A program made the position numbers and the translations under genes. A stretch of 64,000 nt of DNA. Source: Fuerstiella sp. Lineage in GTDB: Bacteria > Planctomycetota > Planctomycetia > Planctomycetales > Planctomycetaceae. The notes beneath the pieces are model-generated. The model saw nothing but the letters and a program-made list of their open reading frames with translations, made no database searches and was not told the DNA's origin. This document shows, piece after piece, positions 7,461-16,798 of the stretch (positions are counted from its first letter, which is position 1; the number at the start of each line of letters is the position of its first letter). The stretch lies in contig JAKVAZ010000003.1 of the NCBI GenBank assembly GCA_022447225.1, forward strand, positions 146,003-210,002, given 5' to 3'.

Positions 7461-8528
7461 TTATCTTCGTGCGACACCCAAATTACGCGGTTTGTCAGCC
7501 GGAGTTCGCCCGGGAACTGCCACCGCTCGCGGTGATTCATCAAAGAACCACAGTTTGTCCGGAAGCGGCTTGCTGACGGGGTTCTTTGGAATTGAGAACA
7601 ACTCCGGTGTCAGTTTCGCTTCACCTGTCCGTGGATTTGGTTTGACCTTCGCCCTGAATTCCTGAATCAATTGCCTGACACGGGGATCATCAGGGCTGCT
7701 GAACGATCCAATCGTGACATAGGATTTTCGAGAGTCGTGCAGTACCCAGGCTTCATAGTCTTTTGCATAGCCGTACTTGGTAGCGCGACGCAGGGCTGTT
7801 GCCAGTTCCCAGGCTCTGGTTGCTGATTCATCAGCCTGTCCGAAAATACCGAATCCTGACTTTTTGGAATTCTTCCCTGAGACTTCGACAATTTCGTTTC
7901 CACGAAATGTTGCCACTTTCAGTGTGTACCTGCCTGGATTTTTCAGCAGGGAAAGTTTGCCGTTGTTGGCATTCATCTGGACCAGCTCGGGATTGACTTT
8001 GTCCTTCCCAAGGTCTGAGGGGTCTCGCAGAGGATTTGCTACGAGAAACGCACGTTTGAAAGGCTTTGCGGCCAGCTTATCAACAATGATGGCGCCGGTA
8101 TCGGGTTGTTTCAGAAATTCCGGTTGAAACCTGTTCTGAATAATTTTAAGGACCGTCTGGGCAACACGATGTTCGGCTGATGGAAAATTACCTGCCATGA
8201 TCGCGATGCCCTGCTGTCGCTGGATGAACCGACCTTCTTCGCTCAACTGTTCCTTTTGGTGATAAACATATGCCGGAATGCCTTTTCGCCGAAGTTCATA
8301 GACAATCTGATCAGCCGCGTCTTCTGCTGACATGCCTTTCGCTTGAAGCCCGGTGTCCACGTCACGCAGTGTGGTCACAAGAATCATATACGGACCATGG
8401 GCCTTATGAAGACGATATCGCTTTCCCTTGACGACTTCGGTTTTGCGTCGCTTTTGAGCTTCCGCCGTCGTTGGAATAAAGAAGGTAATAGCAAAGACAC
8501 AAGTCAGTATGACTTTCAGGCAAGACAT
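7461..8528 (-). CDS. Secreted conserved hypothetical protein
   Basis: A 355-residue protein. ATG 8528 is chosen because AGGAG lies eight bases before it; a GTG at 8537 is also in frame. Residues 1-25 are a signal peptide (ILTCVFAITFFIPTTAEA, cleavage after AEA), so it is exported. The mature part starts with a basic stretch and has two regions that look like repeated sensor or SPOR-like units: one with GPYMILVTTL and later GIPAYVYHQ, and a second with KDYEAWVLHDSRKSYVTIG. Both have the shape of a beta strand, a helix and a strand reporting length or position. No catalytic motif is visible. Function unknown; probably a planctomycete-specific envelope family. Confidence 0.7.
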   Translation of the reverse strand: MSCLKVILTCVFAITFFIPTTAEAQKRRKTEVVKGKRYRLHKAHGPYMILVTTLRDVDTGLQAKGMSAEDAADQIVYELRRKGIPAYVYHQKEQLSEEGRFIQRQQGIAIMAGNFPSAEHRVAQTVLKIIQNRFQPEFLKQPDTGAIIVDKLAAKPFKRAFLVANPLRDPSDLGKDKVNPELVQMNANNGKLSLLKNPGRYTLKVATFRGNEIVEVSGKNSKKSGFGIFGQADESATRAWELATALRRATKYGYAKDYEAWVLHDSRKSYVTIGSFSSPDDPRVRQLIQEFRAKVKPNPRTGEAKLTPELFSIPKNPVSKPLPDKLWFFDESPRAVAVPGRTPADKPRNLGVARR

Positions 8529-9094
8529 CCGTGTCACTCCTGATTTCGCCTGACACAGATCGTGTCAGTAAATTGAGGGGCGACGACCGGCTCCCGTTCA
8601 AAGCCGACGTCAGCTGTATTATTTGCACATTAACAGGATGGTGGCCTGCGGGTCCAGATCGGATTGGGACCCGCATCGACTGACGGAAACCTGTTTTCCC
8701 GCAAAATCTGAGTTGGTGATGCAATGCGTGCCTGCTGTGTGTCACTTGTGATTGTGCTCCTGAAAAATGCCGGCAGAAAGAATTATGCAAATCCTGAACA
8801 TTTTTCCCGTCAGTTGTGTAACAAACACCCACAGCGTCCGCCTCTGAGGGGGTGTCGGCGAATCCTCACCGGACTCTGTCGCATTGATTTTAAGGGGCTG
8901 TTCCGCGGCAGGGAGCCGTGATACAGCCGATTCGTAGCCTGGACGAGTTCCCCTGACATCGGTGAGGGAGCAATGTTTTTATTGATGTCTATTGGGTCAG
9001 TACCTCTGCCCAGGTGTTCTTGAAGCTCCCTGATCGGCTTGGTATAGAACCCTTTCAAGCACTGTCTCCCAGGATATACGAGAGGTTGGCTGTG
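8529..9094. other. Divergent spacer with one inverted repeat
   Basis: Lies between divergent genes, so it should hold two promoters, but I cannot name a clear pair. TGCGGGTCC at 8647-8655 is perfectly complementary to GGACCCGCA at 8667-8675 (11-base loop). A 65-codon plus frame at 8724-8921 and an in-frame upstream extension of the symporter gene from 9014 have no ribosome binding site and are not called. Confidence 0.4.
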
Positions 9095-10714
9095 ATGTCT
9101 CAATTCAGAATGTTCCTGCCCATGCTGTTGTGTGTTCTGGTCTGTGCAGCACCGAGTCATGCGCAGGACAGTTCCACCACTCTCGAACAGCCGGTGTCGG
9201 CAGAGGCTGAATCGTCCGCCGCTGACGATTCGCAATCAGCCGAAGCGTCGGCGGTCAGTGCCGCAGACGATGCCTCGAACTCTTCAGTTTCCGAAATGGT
9301 TAACGCTCGATTTGGTGTCGTCGTCGAACACATGGCGTTGGTTTTGTTTTGGATTCCCGTGCCCAGTATGCCCATTCCTTTAATCGTGCTGATTTTGTTA
9401 CTCGGGTCGATCTTTTTTACGGTCTATCACGGCTGGCTGAATGTCAGAGGCTTTAAACATGCCATCGATGTGACGCGGGGCAGATTCGACAATCCTGAGG
9501 ATCCCGGGGAGATTTCACATTTCCAGGCCCTGACGTCTGCATTGAGTGCCACGGTTGGTCTGGGAAATATTGCCGGTGTTGCGGTTGCAATCAAAGCCGG
9601 AGGTCCAGGGGCCGTCATCTGGATGATGATCATCGGACTGTTTGGAATGACTGCCAAATTTCATGAATGCACATTGGCGCAGGTGTACCGCAAAATCACA
9701 CCGGACGGCACGGTTCACGGAGGTCCCATGTACTATCTTGAGATTGGGCTTCAGGAACGTGGTCTTCCCCGGATTTTAGCCAAAGGATTTGCGATTGTTT
9801 TTGCGGTGTTCTGCATCGGTGGTTCTTTTGGTGGCGGCAACATGTTTCAGGCCAATCAGGCGACTTCAGCCGTTCAGGGTCTGCTTGGCAGCTTCGGCGG
9901 CAGTAACTTGATCATCGGTTGCATACTGTCATTCCTGGTGGCACTGGTGGTCATTGGCGGCATCAGGCGGATCGGACAGGTAACGGAGAAGGTTATTCCG
10001 TTGATGTGCGGTGTCTATGTGCTTGCGGGGGGCGTTATTCTTATCATGAACTGGGCACAGCTCCCGGCTGCAGTGAGTCTTATTTTTCGATCCTGCGTGA
10101 CGCCGGAGGCGGCTTTTGGAGGATTTGTTGGTGTTCTTGTGCAGGGAATCAAACGCGCCGTGTTTTCTAATGAGGCCGGAGTTGGATCTGCCGCGATCGC
10201 TCATGCCGCAGCAAAGACGGATGAGCCGGTTCGTGAAGGTGTTGTTGCTATGCTGGGTCCATTCATTGACACCGTGGTGATCTGCACCATGACGGCTTTG
10301 GTGGTGATCGTCAGCGGGGCTTATGCTGATCCGTCTGCCGGAGACGGGGTGGAAATGACCCGTTGGGCATTTGCAAATACTCTGAACTGGTTCCCGGTGA
10401 TATTGAATGTTTCCGTATTTCTTTTTGCTTACTCCACGATGATCAGCTGGTCGTACTATGGTGAAAAGGCGTGGCAATACATATTCGGGCAGTCACAGAC
10501 TGCGGTGATGAGCTATCGTGTGCTCTTTTTGCTGTTCATTGTGCTGGGTGCAGTTTCAACTCTGCAGAACGTGATTGAATTTTCAGATCTGATGATCCTG
10601 TCTATGGCATTTCCCAACGTAATTGGCGGCATGATTCTGGCTCCACGGGTTAAGGCTTTACTTCAGGACTATTGGACCAGGTATCAGAACGGTGAATTCA
10701 GGACCTATTCCTGA
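9095..10714 (+). CDS. Sodium:alanine/glycine symporter (AGCS family)
   Basis: A 539-residue polytopic membrane protein that imports alanine or glycine with sodium. The signature ALSATVGLGNIAGVAVAI and AGGPGAVIWMMIIGLFGM near the first third is the AGCS sodium-binding region; GGPMYYLEIGL and FSNEAGVGSAAIAHAAA are further family blocks. About ten hydrophobic segments follow. Unusually, there is an N-terminal signal peptide (MLLCVLVCAAPSHA) and a Ser/Ala/Asp-rich linker of about 45 residues before the transporter core. ATG 9095 is chosen because it starts the signal peptide; the frame is open from 9014. Monocistronic. Confidence 0.93.
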   Translation: MSQFRMFLPMLLCVLVCAAPSHAQDSSTTLEQPVSAEAESSAADDSQSAEASAVSAADDASNSSVSEMVNARFGVVVEHMALVLFWIPVPSMPIPLIVLILLLGSIFFTVYHGWLNVRGFKHAIDVTRGRFDNPEDPGEISHFQALTSALSATVGLGNIAGVAVAIKAGGPGAVIWMMIIGLFGMTAKFHECTLAQVYRKITPDGTVHGGPMYYLEIGLQERGLPRILAKGFAIVFAVFCIGGSFGGGNMFQANQATSAVQGLLGSFGGSNLIIGCILSFLVALVVIGGIRRIGQVTEKVIPLMCGVYVLAGGVILIMNWAQLPAAVSLIFRSCVTPEAAFGGFVGVLVQGIKRAVFSNEAGVGSAAIAHAAAKTDEPVREGVVAMLGPFIDTVVICTMTALVVIVSGAYADPSAGDGVEMTRWAFANTLNWFPVILNVSVFLFAYSTMISWSYYGEKAWQYIFGQSQTAVMSYRVLFLLFIVLGAVSTLQNVIEFSDLMILSMAFPNVIGGMILAPRVKALLQDYWTRYQNGEFRTYS

Positions 10715-11181
10715 GTGCTCAAAACGAGCGGGCCATTGACAATGACTCCTGCGTTTTGCAATCTGACTGTAAGTATAGATTTTTTCGACCGTTATCATTG
10801 AAGTGATCCTGTGACGGACGGAGCTCACTGGTTGCACCGGATAACGTTGATGCCCGATTCCTGCTTTTGCCGGATTCTATGTCTTCCTGAGTGCTCCCGG
10901 GAAATGCTGTCAAAGATAGCACCTAAAATCATCATCGGGGAACATCGGTCAAACATGATCAACGTCATGGTTGGGCTTCAGCACAGGTTGTTGCTCTGTC
11001 CGGCGGGTCGGCGATGAAGTTCAACGATCTGTTCAGGAGTGCTGAAAACGAATTTGATCGTGTTTTGGTCTCATTATTATCATGGAACAACACGACTTAT
11101 CCCGTCCGGTGTGAATCCACGTAATTCGGTACCTCGAGTGCCGCATGCCAGTGTTCTGCCGCATCAACGTGGAGTTACCCG
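10715..11181. other. Spacer upstream of folP, nothing supported
   Basis: No protein-like frame on either strand; the 60-70-codon frames overlap each other and lack start signals. Presumably contains the folP promoter. Confidence 0.4.
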
Positions 11182-12045
11182 GTGACGAAACAGGTTTGGG
11201 ATTGTAAGGGAACGGTACTGAAGGCTTCACGGATTCCGTTATTGATGGGGATCCTGAACGTCACTCCGGATAGTTTTTCAGACGGAGGTGAACACGATTC
11301 AGTGGCCGCTGCTGTTCGCCACGGACGGCGGCTTGCTGCGGATGGAGCGGATATTATCGATATAGGCGGGGAATCAACGCGGCCTGGGGCAAACGTCATT
11401 GACGCGGATGAAGAACTGCGACGGACCATCCCGGTTATTAAACGTCTGGCAGAACAGATCGACGTGCCGATCTCCATCGATACCACCAAGGCAGTGGTCG
11501 CGGAACGGGCGGTCGCCGCGGGCGCTCGAATTGTCAATGATATCTCCGGACTGAGATTCGATGGCCGGATGCTGGATGTTTGTCGGGACAGCGCTGTGGG
11601 GATTTGTCTGATGCACATTCAGGGCACACCACAAACCATGCAGCAGAACCCTGTGTACGGTGACGTCGTTGTCGAAGTTGCTGATTATCTGCGGGGATGT
11701 ATCGACCGCTGCGTTGAATCCGGTATTTCACCGGAGCGGATTTGTGTTGATCCTGGAATTGGATTCGGAAAGACTTCAGGTCACAACCTGCGACTGTTGC
11801 AGTCTGCGGGGCTGATACAGCAGTCACTTGGACGCCCGATTCTCATCGGACATTCCCGGAAACGTTTCCTGTCCAAACTCCTTGGAAGAAAGGTCGATGA
11901 GCGACTTGCCGGAACGGCAGGTGTTTCAATTGGGCTGGCCCAGCAGGGTGTGGATGTGCTGCGTGTCCATGATGTCGCGGCGATTCGGGACGTGCTGATT
12001 GCCTGGCGGGAATTGACGAATCCTGGTCATTTGAAGTCATTGTGA
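11182..12045 (+). CDS. folP: Dihydropteroate synthase
   Basis: Condenses 6-hydroxymethyl-dihydropterin pyrophosphate with para-aminobenzoate to dihydropteroate in folate synthesis; the target of sulfonamides. The 287-residue TIM barrel carries both family signatures: ILNVTPDSFSDGG near residues 24-36 and ADIIDIGGESTRPGA near 55-69. The conserved VNDISG, DPGIGFGKT and GHSRKRF blocks also follow. GTG at 11182 is preceded by GGAG at suitable distance. No other folate gene adjoins it; it appears to be transcribed alone. Confidence 0.96.
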   Translation: MTKQVWDCKGTVLKASRIPLLMGILNVTPDSFSDGGEHDSVAAAVRHGRRLAADGADIIDIGGESTRPGANVIDADEELRRTIPVIKRLAEQIDVPISIDTTKAVVAERAVAAGARIVNDISGLRFDGRMLDVCRDSAVGICLMHIQGTPQTMQQNPVYGDVVVEVADYLRGCIDRCVESGISPERICVDPGIGFGKTSGHNLRLLQSAGLIQQSLGRPILIGHSRKRFLSKLLGRKVDERLAGTAGVSIGLAQQGVDVLRVHDVAAIRDVLIAWRELTNPGHLKSL

Positions 12046-12321
12046 TTTCAGAATTGCGCCCCGTTATTCTGAAATTATACGCTGACTCTCGCCTGTAACC
12101 GTTTCTGTTGGGTAGACTTTGCGAGTACAGATTACGGTTGTGCCAAAGGCTGTTTCAGATCAACGGCAGGTAATTGATCTAAAGTGATTTCGATCACCGC
12201 ATAAGGTGCCGCGATCAGCGTTGCTGTCTGGAAATGGTGGTTGACAGAAAGTGTGATGCGTGATCGGCCTGAGCCACCGGTCATCAGCTCTGGTGGAACG
12301 TGACAATTTCAGGAAACAGAT

Positions 12322-12714
12322 ATGAACGATACACCTAATGCTGACTTTATGGCAAATGGCATGCCTCCTTCCGGCCAGTATGCGCTCACAGCGGACGGGG
12401 CGATGAAAGTCTACCGCGTTGGTGAGACTACGGTTCTTGGATTTGACGGAAAAGATGTCCCATCGGAGTTCAATGCTGCTCATTACCGTGCTGCAATCAC
12501 GGATCTCCTGAAAGAGAATAATTGTTCAACTGTTGCATTTGACGTTGGTGGTGTGCCGATGATTCCCAGCGGAATGTTGGGCCTTTTGGTGTCACTCAGG
12601 AAGATTGAAGGTCTTTCACCAAGGGTCCAGCTGTTCAATCCGTCGTCTGACATCGAAGAGGTTCTGCAGATCACCAAGCTCAACACGATGATTGAAGTGC
12701 ATCACATCAACTGA
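12322..12714 (+). CDS. STAS-domain protein (anti-sigma-factor antagonist-like)
   Basis: A 130-residue protein whose residues ~27-130 fit the STAS fold of SpoIIAA/RsbV-type regulators: a strand pair (MKVYRVGETTVLGFDG), an alpha helix with LKENNCSTVAFDV, then the loop MIPSGMLGLLVSLRK. Ser in PSGMLG sits where SpoIIAA is phosphorylated by its anti-sigma kinase. It could therefore take part in partner switching, but no kinase or phosphatase gene adjoins it. The N-terminal ~25 residues are flexible. AGGAA lies seven bases before ATG 12322. Confidence 0.75.
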   Translation: MNDTPNADFMANGMPPSGQYALTADGAMKVYRVGETTVLGFDGKDVPSEFNAAHYRAAITDLLKENNCSTVAFDVGGVPMIPSGMLGLLVSLRKIEGLSPRVQLFNPSSDIEEVLQITKLNTMIEVHHIN

Positions 12715-13298
12715 GTCCGCGAACGGAACTGGAGAGTTTCCGCGAAATCGTGCTGGATACCATCCTCGGATGGGATGGCGGGCGTTTCTTTGTTGTGAAT
12801 CTGTCCGTTTCGAATGTGTACCGTTTTCTGAGCGGGAAAGCGTTTCAGGGGACAGGGCCGAAGACTGCCTGTGTCCCGGGTTGTTCTCATCTGCGGGGTG
12901 AAAATTGCCCGGTTGACGTCCGTGTCCCGGACTTGTGACGGGGCTTACGTGATTTTGCGGACTGATGGGAATGGATGTGTGTTTGAATACACTGATGAAC
13001 CGCATGCCGTCGATCGAAAGAAATGTCAGTTGCGACGTTGGATATGCAGAGACAGGCAGGATCGGCAAAATTTACTCATCGTTTTGCTGTACGTGATTGT
13101 TAAATTCACGGGATCCCGGTGTGTCGAGACCGGCGACGAAGCCCCGGCCTGGGAGACGTTCTGACGATCTTTGCAGAAAACCAGGTCTCAATTTAATCCT
13201 GTGTTGATTATTGTTCAGCAGCGGTCGGTCGGGGACTGTACAACAGACGACCCGCACTGTGCCCTTACCATCAGTCCTGACCCGTTTAAATACGACAG
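12715..13298. other. Spacer, nothing supported
   Basis: A 584-base interval between two plus-strand genes. The open frames in it (for example 12871-13164 plus, 12616-13068 minus) overlap one another and lack protein-like patterns or ribosome binding sites. No T-tailed hairpin was found. Confidence 0.4.
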
Positions 13299-14354
13299 AT
13301 GCCCATACTTTTCCCTGATTTTTTGCGAGACATCGGCTGCCGGCTTTTCGAGACTGCGGGGTGTTCAGCTGAAGACGCACGGATTGTGACCGACCACCTG
13401 GTGGACTCCAGCCTCTACGGTCACGACTCACACGGACTTATTCGATTTTACGAATACCTGGGCTTTTTCGAGAGAGGACTCTGGACCCCGCGCGGCGTTC
13501 CCAAAATTGTTTCCGAGTATCCGTGCACGGCGATTGTTGATGGTGGATCGTCAATGGGACAGGTGTCGGGCGCATTTGCTATGAAAATAGCGATGCAGAA
13601 GGCCCGTGAACATGGCACCGCAACAGTGACGCTGCGCAACTGCAGTCATCTTGGTCGCTGTGGAGCCTATCCGTTGATGGCAGCACGGAATAATCTGATT
13701 GCCGTCGCTTTTGTCAACGCCGGGCGTATGGGAAGACAGATCGCACCTCACGGCGGGATCGACGGGAAACTCAGCACCAATCCGATTGCCTTCTGCGCAC
13801 CACGCAAAGATCACGATCCGATTATGGTTGATATGGCGACATCTGTGACTGCCGAAGGTAAGATCCGGGTTGCCCGAAACCGAGGCGAGTCACTCCCGCC
13901 GGGTTGGATTACTGACAATGCCGGGCAGCCGAGTGTCGACCCTGGTGACTATCTGGAGTCTGCAGGGGCCATGCTGCCACTGGGAGGTGTTGCCAGTCAC
14001 AAGGGCTACTGTCTCAGCTGGATTGTCGAAGTGCTTGGCGGAGCGCTTAGTGGTGAGGGGGTTGCGTCCGGGGAAGTTCACATGGTCAGCAACGGAGCGG
14101 TCTTCACCGTTTATGATATCGAGCATTTTACAGACCTCGACAGCTACTATGCCGAAATCGAGACATTGATCCGTCACCTCCGTACAAGCCGGGTCAATCC
14201 GGATGTTGGTGAGATTTTAGTGCCAGGTGAGCCGGAATTCAGGAAGTATAAAGAGCGAAGCCGCAACGGAATCGACGTCGACGAAACCACGTGGTCACAC
14301 ATTTGCACAAGCGCCAGAGGGCTCGGACTGAACCCGGACTCGTGGCAGCAGTGA
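13299..14354 (+). CDS. Malate/L-lactate dehydrogenase family oxidoreductase (LDH2/AllD type)
   Basis: A 351-residue NAD(P)-dependent 2-hydroxyacid dehydrogenase of the family that includes ureidoglycolate, sulfolactate and malate dehydrogenases. The N-terminal helical part has VDSSLYGHDSHGLIR with the conserved catalytic His. NCSHLGRCGAYP, LSTNPIAFCAP and GVASHKGYCLSW follow in family order. The C-terminus is full length. The substrate cannot be read from the sequence. ATG 13299 has no strong ribosome binding site. The gene stands alone, so its pathway is unknown. Confidence 0.9.
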   Translation: MPILFPDFLRDIGCRLFETAGCSAEDARIVTDHLVDSSLYGHDSHGLIRFYEYLGFFERGLWTPRGVPKIVSEYPCTAIVDGGSSMGQVSGAFAMKIAMQKAREHGTATVTLRNCSHLGRCGAYPLMAARNNLIAVAFVNAGRMGRQIAPHGGIDGKLSTNPIAFCAPRKDHDPIMVDMATSVTAEGKIRVARNRGESLPPGWITDNAGQPSVDPGDYLESAGAMLPLGGVASHKGYCLSWIVEVLGGALSGEGVASGEVHMVSNGAVFTVYDIEHFTDLDSYYAEIETLIRHLRTSRVNPDVGEILVPGEPEFRKYKERSRNGIDVDETTWSHICTSARGLGLNPDSWQQ

Positions 14355-14627
14355 GCCGGGAAAGCCCGATTATTCGTGATGTGAGACAAACGGATGTGGC
14401 TCATTACCACGGCTGCCGGTGAGCCAAAGGACGAACCGAACGCCAACCCATGATAAGACTTTGTCGAAAGTAATTGGTGTGGCTAACGTGGTAAATACCA
14501 CATAACAAAGGCCATCCCCAGGATGCCGCCGATCCGGTTAGTCTTGAATAAAGAATCATCCAGCGGGGTTCGGACATGCTGTTCCTGATTTTGCAAACGG
14601 TTCCGTCGCCGCGAGGGGAGCCATCAA

Positions 14628-14906
14628 ATGACAGATGAACATGAAGCTCACCACCTGCCCGTGTCACGGACACCACGGTCCATTGCACGTATCGTGTTCG
14701 GTGCGATTCTTATTGGTTTTGCCTGTGCGGTCGCTGGCTTGTGTGTTGGAGCCACTGTCGGCGCAAACCTGGATGTCGATATTCGCGTTGCCGACAATCA
14801 CGGCTACGAAGCCACCGGCCTGCTTGGCGCCATCACCGGTTTTGTGATTGGGGTCGTTGGCAGCGCCATCGCATTCGCTTGTCTCTCCGGAAAAACACAA
14901 CCTTGA
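14628..14906 (+). CDS. Small membrane protein with two transmembrane segments
   Basis: A 92-residue protein with two Gly/Ala-rich hydrophobic helices at about residues 23-46 and 62-86. A polar loop of ~16 residues (DIRVADNHGYEATG) separates them, and the N-terminus is His/Arg-bearing and soluble. GAGGGGAG eight bases before ATG 14628 strongly supports the start. The glycine spacing suggests helix packing or self-association. Function unknown. Confidence 0.65.
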   Translation: MTDEHEAHHLPVSRTPRSIARIVFGAILIGFACAVAGLCVGATVGANLDVDIRVADNHGYEATGLLGAITGFVIGVVGSAIAFACLSGKTQP

Positions 14907-15196
14907 TTCGTAACCGGAGAATACCATTGCATGGAAGCGTTGCCTGCTGCTTGACAATCACTGGGGCATTGCAATCACAACGGCACATTGATCCGCTCGG
15001 AAGAATCTGCCTGTTCTCGTTTGCCACGTCGATACAGTGTATTCAAGAAAAGGCTGCGCCAATGGCTGTCAGAACTGTTTAGTATGCCGTGCACGGTTCG
15101 GATCCATTTGCCGTTTTTGCCATGAACCGTGTATATCCGGGCCGCGGGGAGCCACTGCTGTTGTGTGGATCCTGCAGGATATACGGCGACGGCTAG

Positions 15197-16426
15197 TCAG
15201 AGGTGCGCGGCGATGACCTGATCGTTCAGCTCGACGCCAAAACCGGGGCGATCATTCAGATAAAGTCGCCCCTCGTGAATTGACTCGGGTGGGTCAATCA
15301 ACTCGGCCCGCCATGGTACTTCGTTCCATTGATATTCGAGTATCTCGAAATTTGGCAGTACAGCGGATAACTGGGCCGAAGCGACAGTCGCGACAGGTCC
15401 GTGCGCATTGTGCGGCGCTACTGACATACCATGCAGTTCGGCAGCTGTCGAAATACGCTGCCCCTCCAGGAGCCCCCCACAGATCTGGACGTCGGGCATC
15501 AGCACCTCCATGCACTGTGTCCGACACAACGGTCCAAATTCGTGCAGACCAACCAGGAATTCACCTCCGGCAAGTCTCTGAGGAATGGCCTTCTTGATTT
15601 CGTTGTTTTCGATCACTTTCCGTGGATCAATCGGTTCCTCAATCCATGATAAATCACAGGGTTCAACGCGTTCTGCTATGTCGATGGTCAGGCCAACATC
15701 AAAGTAGCTGTGGAAATCGACATGGATTTTTACTTCGTCACCGGCTGCTGCACGAATAGCGCGAATGCAATCGACACCGGTGTCTGTTGCCCGCTTGACC
15801 TGATCAGAAGGGGCGTCGAGGGACGGGAAACCGTCAAAAGGAGCGGCTTTGATCGCAGGAAATCCTTCTCGGACAGCCCGATCTGCATTTTTTGCAAATC
15901 CAGCCGGTGACCGGTCGGTGGTGGCGTTGTTGATGTTGGCATACAAATCAATTTCGTCCCGGACCTTTCCACCAAACAGATCATACACCGGAACGTTTAG
16001 AGTCTTACCGACAAGGTCCCACAGCGCCTGTTCAATTGCGCTGAATGCTCCGGCCATTTTTCGACCCCCTGTCACCGCAAGATTCAGGCCTTGTTTCCGA
16101 TATCGACGGATGTCGAAAGGCGACCTGCCGTCAATGAGTTGGAAAAATGTTTTAAGCTCCGACACTTTGTCAGTTCCACCCAACGTTGCTTCAGCGATAC
16201 CGCTGATTCCCTGGTTGGTCCGAAGCCGAATAAAAAGCCATGTTCTGTTGCGCGGCAGGCGAACAGGAAATAGTTCAAGTCCGGTAATGCGCAGGCTGCT
16301 ATGGTCCCGATGCCGTTCCCAGGCCGTCGCGACCGGACTCCACCAGGATCCTGCGATAGCGGCAGTGGCACCGGTGGCCAGTAAATTACGACGAGACAGG
16401 ATCCTGCTCTGCCGAGTTTTCGTCAT
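15197..16426 (-). CDS. Tat-exported mandelate racemase/muconate lactonizing enzyme family protein
   Basis: A 409-residue enolase-superfamily protein. ATG 16426 is chosen because AAGGA lies seven bases upstream; the frame continues to 16453. Residues ~9-40 form a twin-arginine signal (SRRNLLATGATAAIAG), so it acts outside the cytoplasm. The barrel carries the three metal acids in HVDFH, SWIEEP and LAGGEF. A basic residue on the second strand is seen in PAIKAAPF, and the Asp-His pair in MPDVQICGG and PHNAHGP resembles sugar-acid dehydratases. The substrate, perhaps an acid sugar, is inference. A 9-bp palindrome lies 106 bases upstream. Confidence 0.85.
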   Translation of the reverse strand: MTKTRQSRILSRRNLLATGATAAIAGSWWSPVATAWERHRDHSSLRITGLELFPVRLPRNRTWLFIRLRTNQGISGIAEATLGGTDKVSELKTFFQLIDGRSPFDIRRYRKQGLNLAVTGGRKMAGAFSAIEQALWDLVGKTLNVPVYDLFGGKVRDEIDLYANINNATTDRSPAGFAKNADRAVREGFPAIKAAPFDGFPSLDAPSDQVKRATDTGVDCIRAIRAAAGDEVKIHVDFHSYFDVGLTIDIAERVEPCDLSWIEEPIDPRKVIENNEIKKAIPQRLAGGEFLVGLHEFGPLCRTQCMEVLMPDVQICGGLLEGQRISTAAELHGMSVAPHNAHGPVATVASAQLSAVLPNFEILEYQWNEVPWRAELIDPPESIHEGRLYLNDRPGFGVELNDQVIAAHL

Positions 16427-16798
16427 TTGTGAATCCTTCAATGTCAGTTTCATAACGAACGGGTATCACCTGCGGGTGGACATCACATGCGCTGTTGACG
16501 AAAATTTATGAGCGGGCGATATTTTGTCCATCACAGTCACACGTGACTGTGTCAGGGGAAAACGTGAGCCTTAATTGTGTACACTGCTGGATTCGAGTTT
16601 CAGAACATCTGTGCTGTGGGTGATTTGCACAACCAGGGTGGCTCATATGGTAATCACATGAGAACCGTCAAATTGCCTGTCCGATTGAAAGTCCGGGCAC
16701 ATGTCAGACCGACGATCCGTGACGAAGAAGCCGCTGCCGTGGAAAACATTTGGGGCGGATGAATGCCGAACCGGAAGCTGCAAGCGTGCGTTGTTGCA
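16427..16798. other. Spacer between two minus-strand genes
   Basis: Holds the palindrome at 16532-16551 and presumably the promoter of the downstream enolase-superfamily gene. No protein-like frame; the plus frame at 16577-16762 has no ribosome binding site. Confidence 0.4.
16532..16551. promoter_or_regulatory. Palindromic candidate operator upstream of the enolase-superfamily gene
   Basis: CACAGTCAC at 16532-16540 and GTGACTGTG at 16543-16551 are perfect inverted halves with a two-base spacer, ~106 bases before ATG 16426. Twenty-base dyads of this kind are typical binding sites for dimeric regulators. Binding is inference. Confidence 0.4.
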
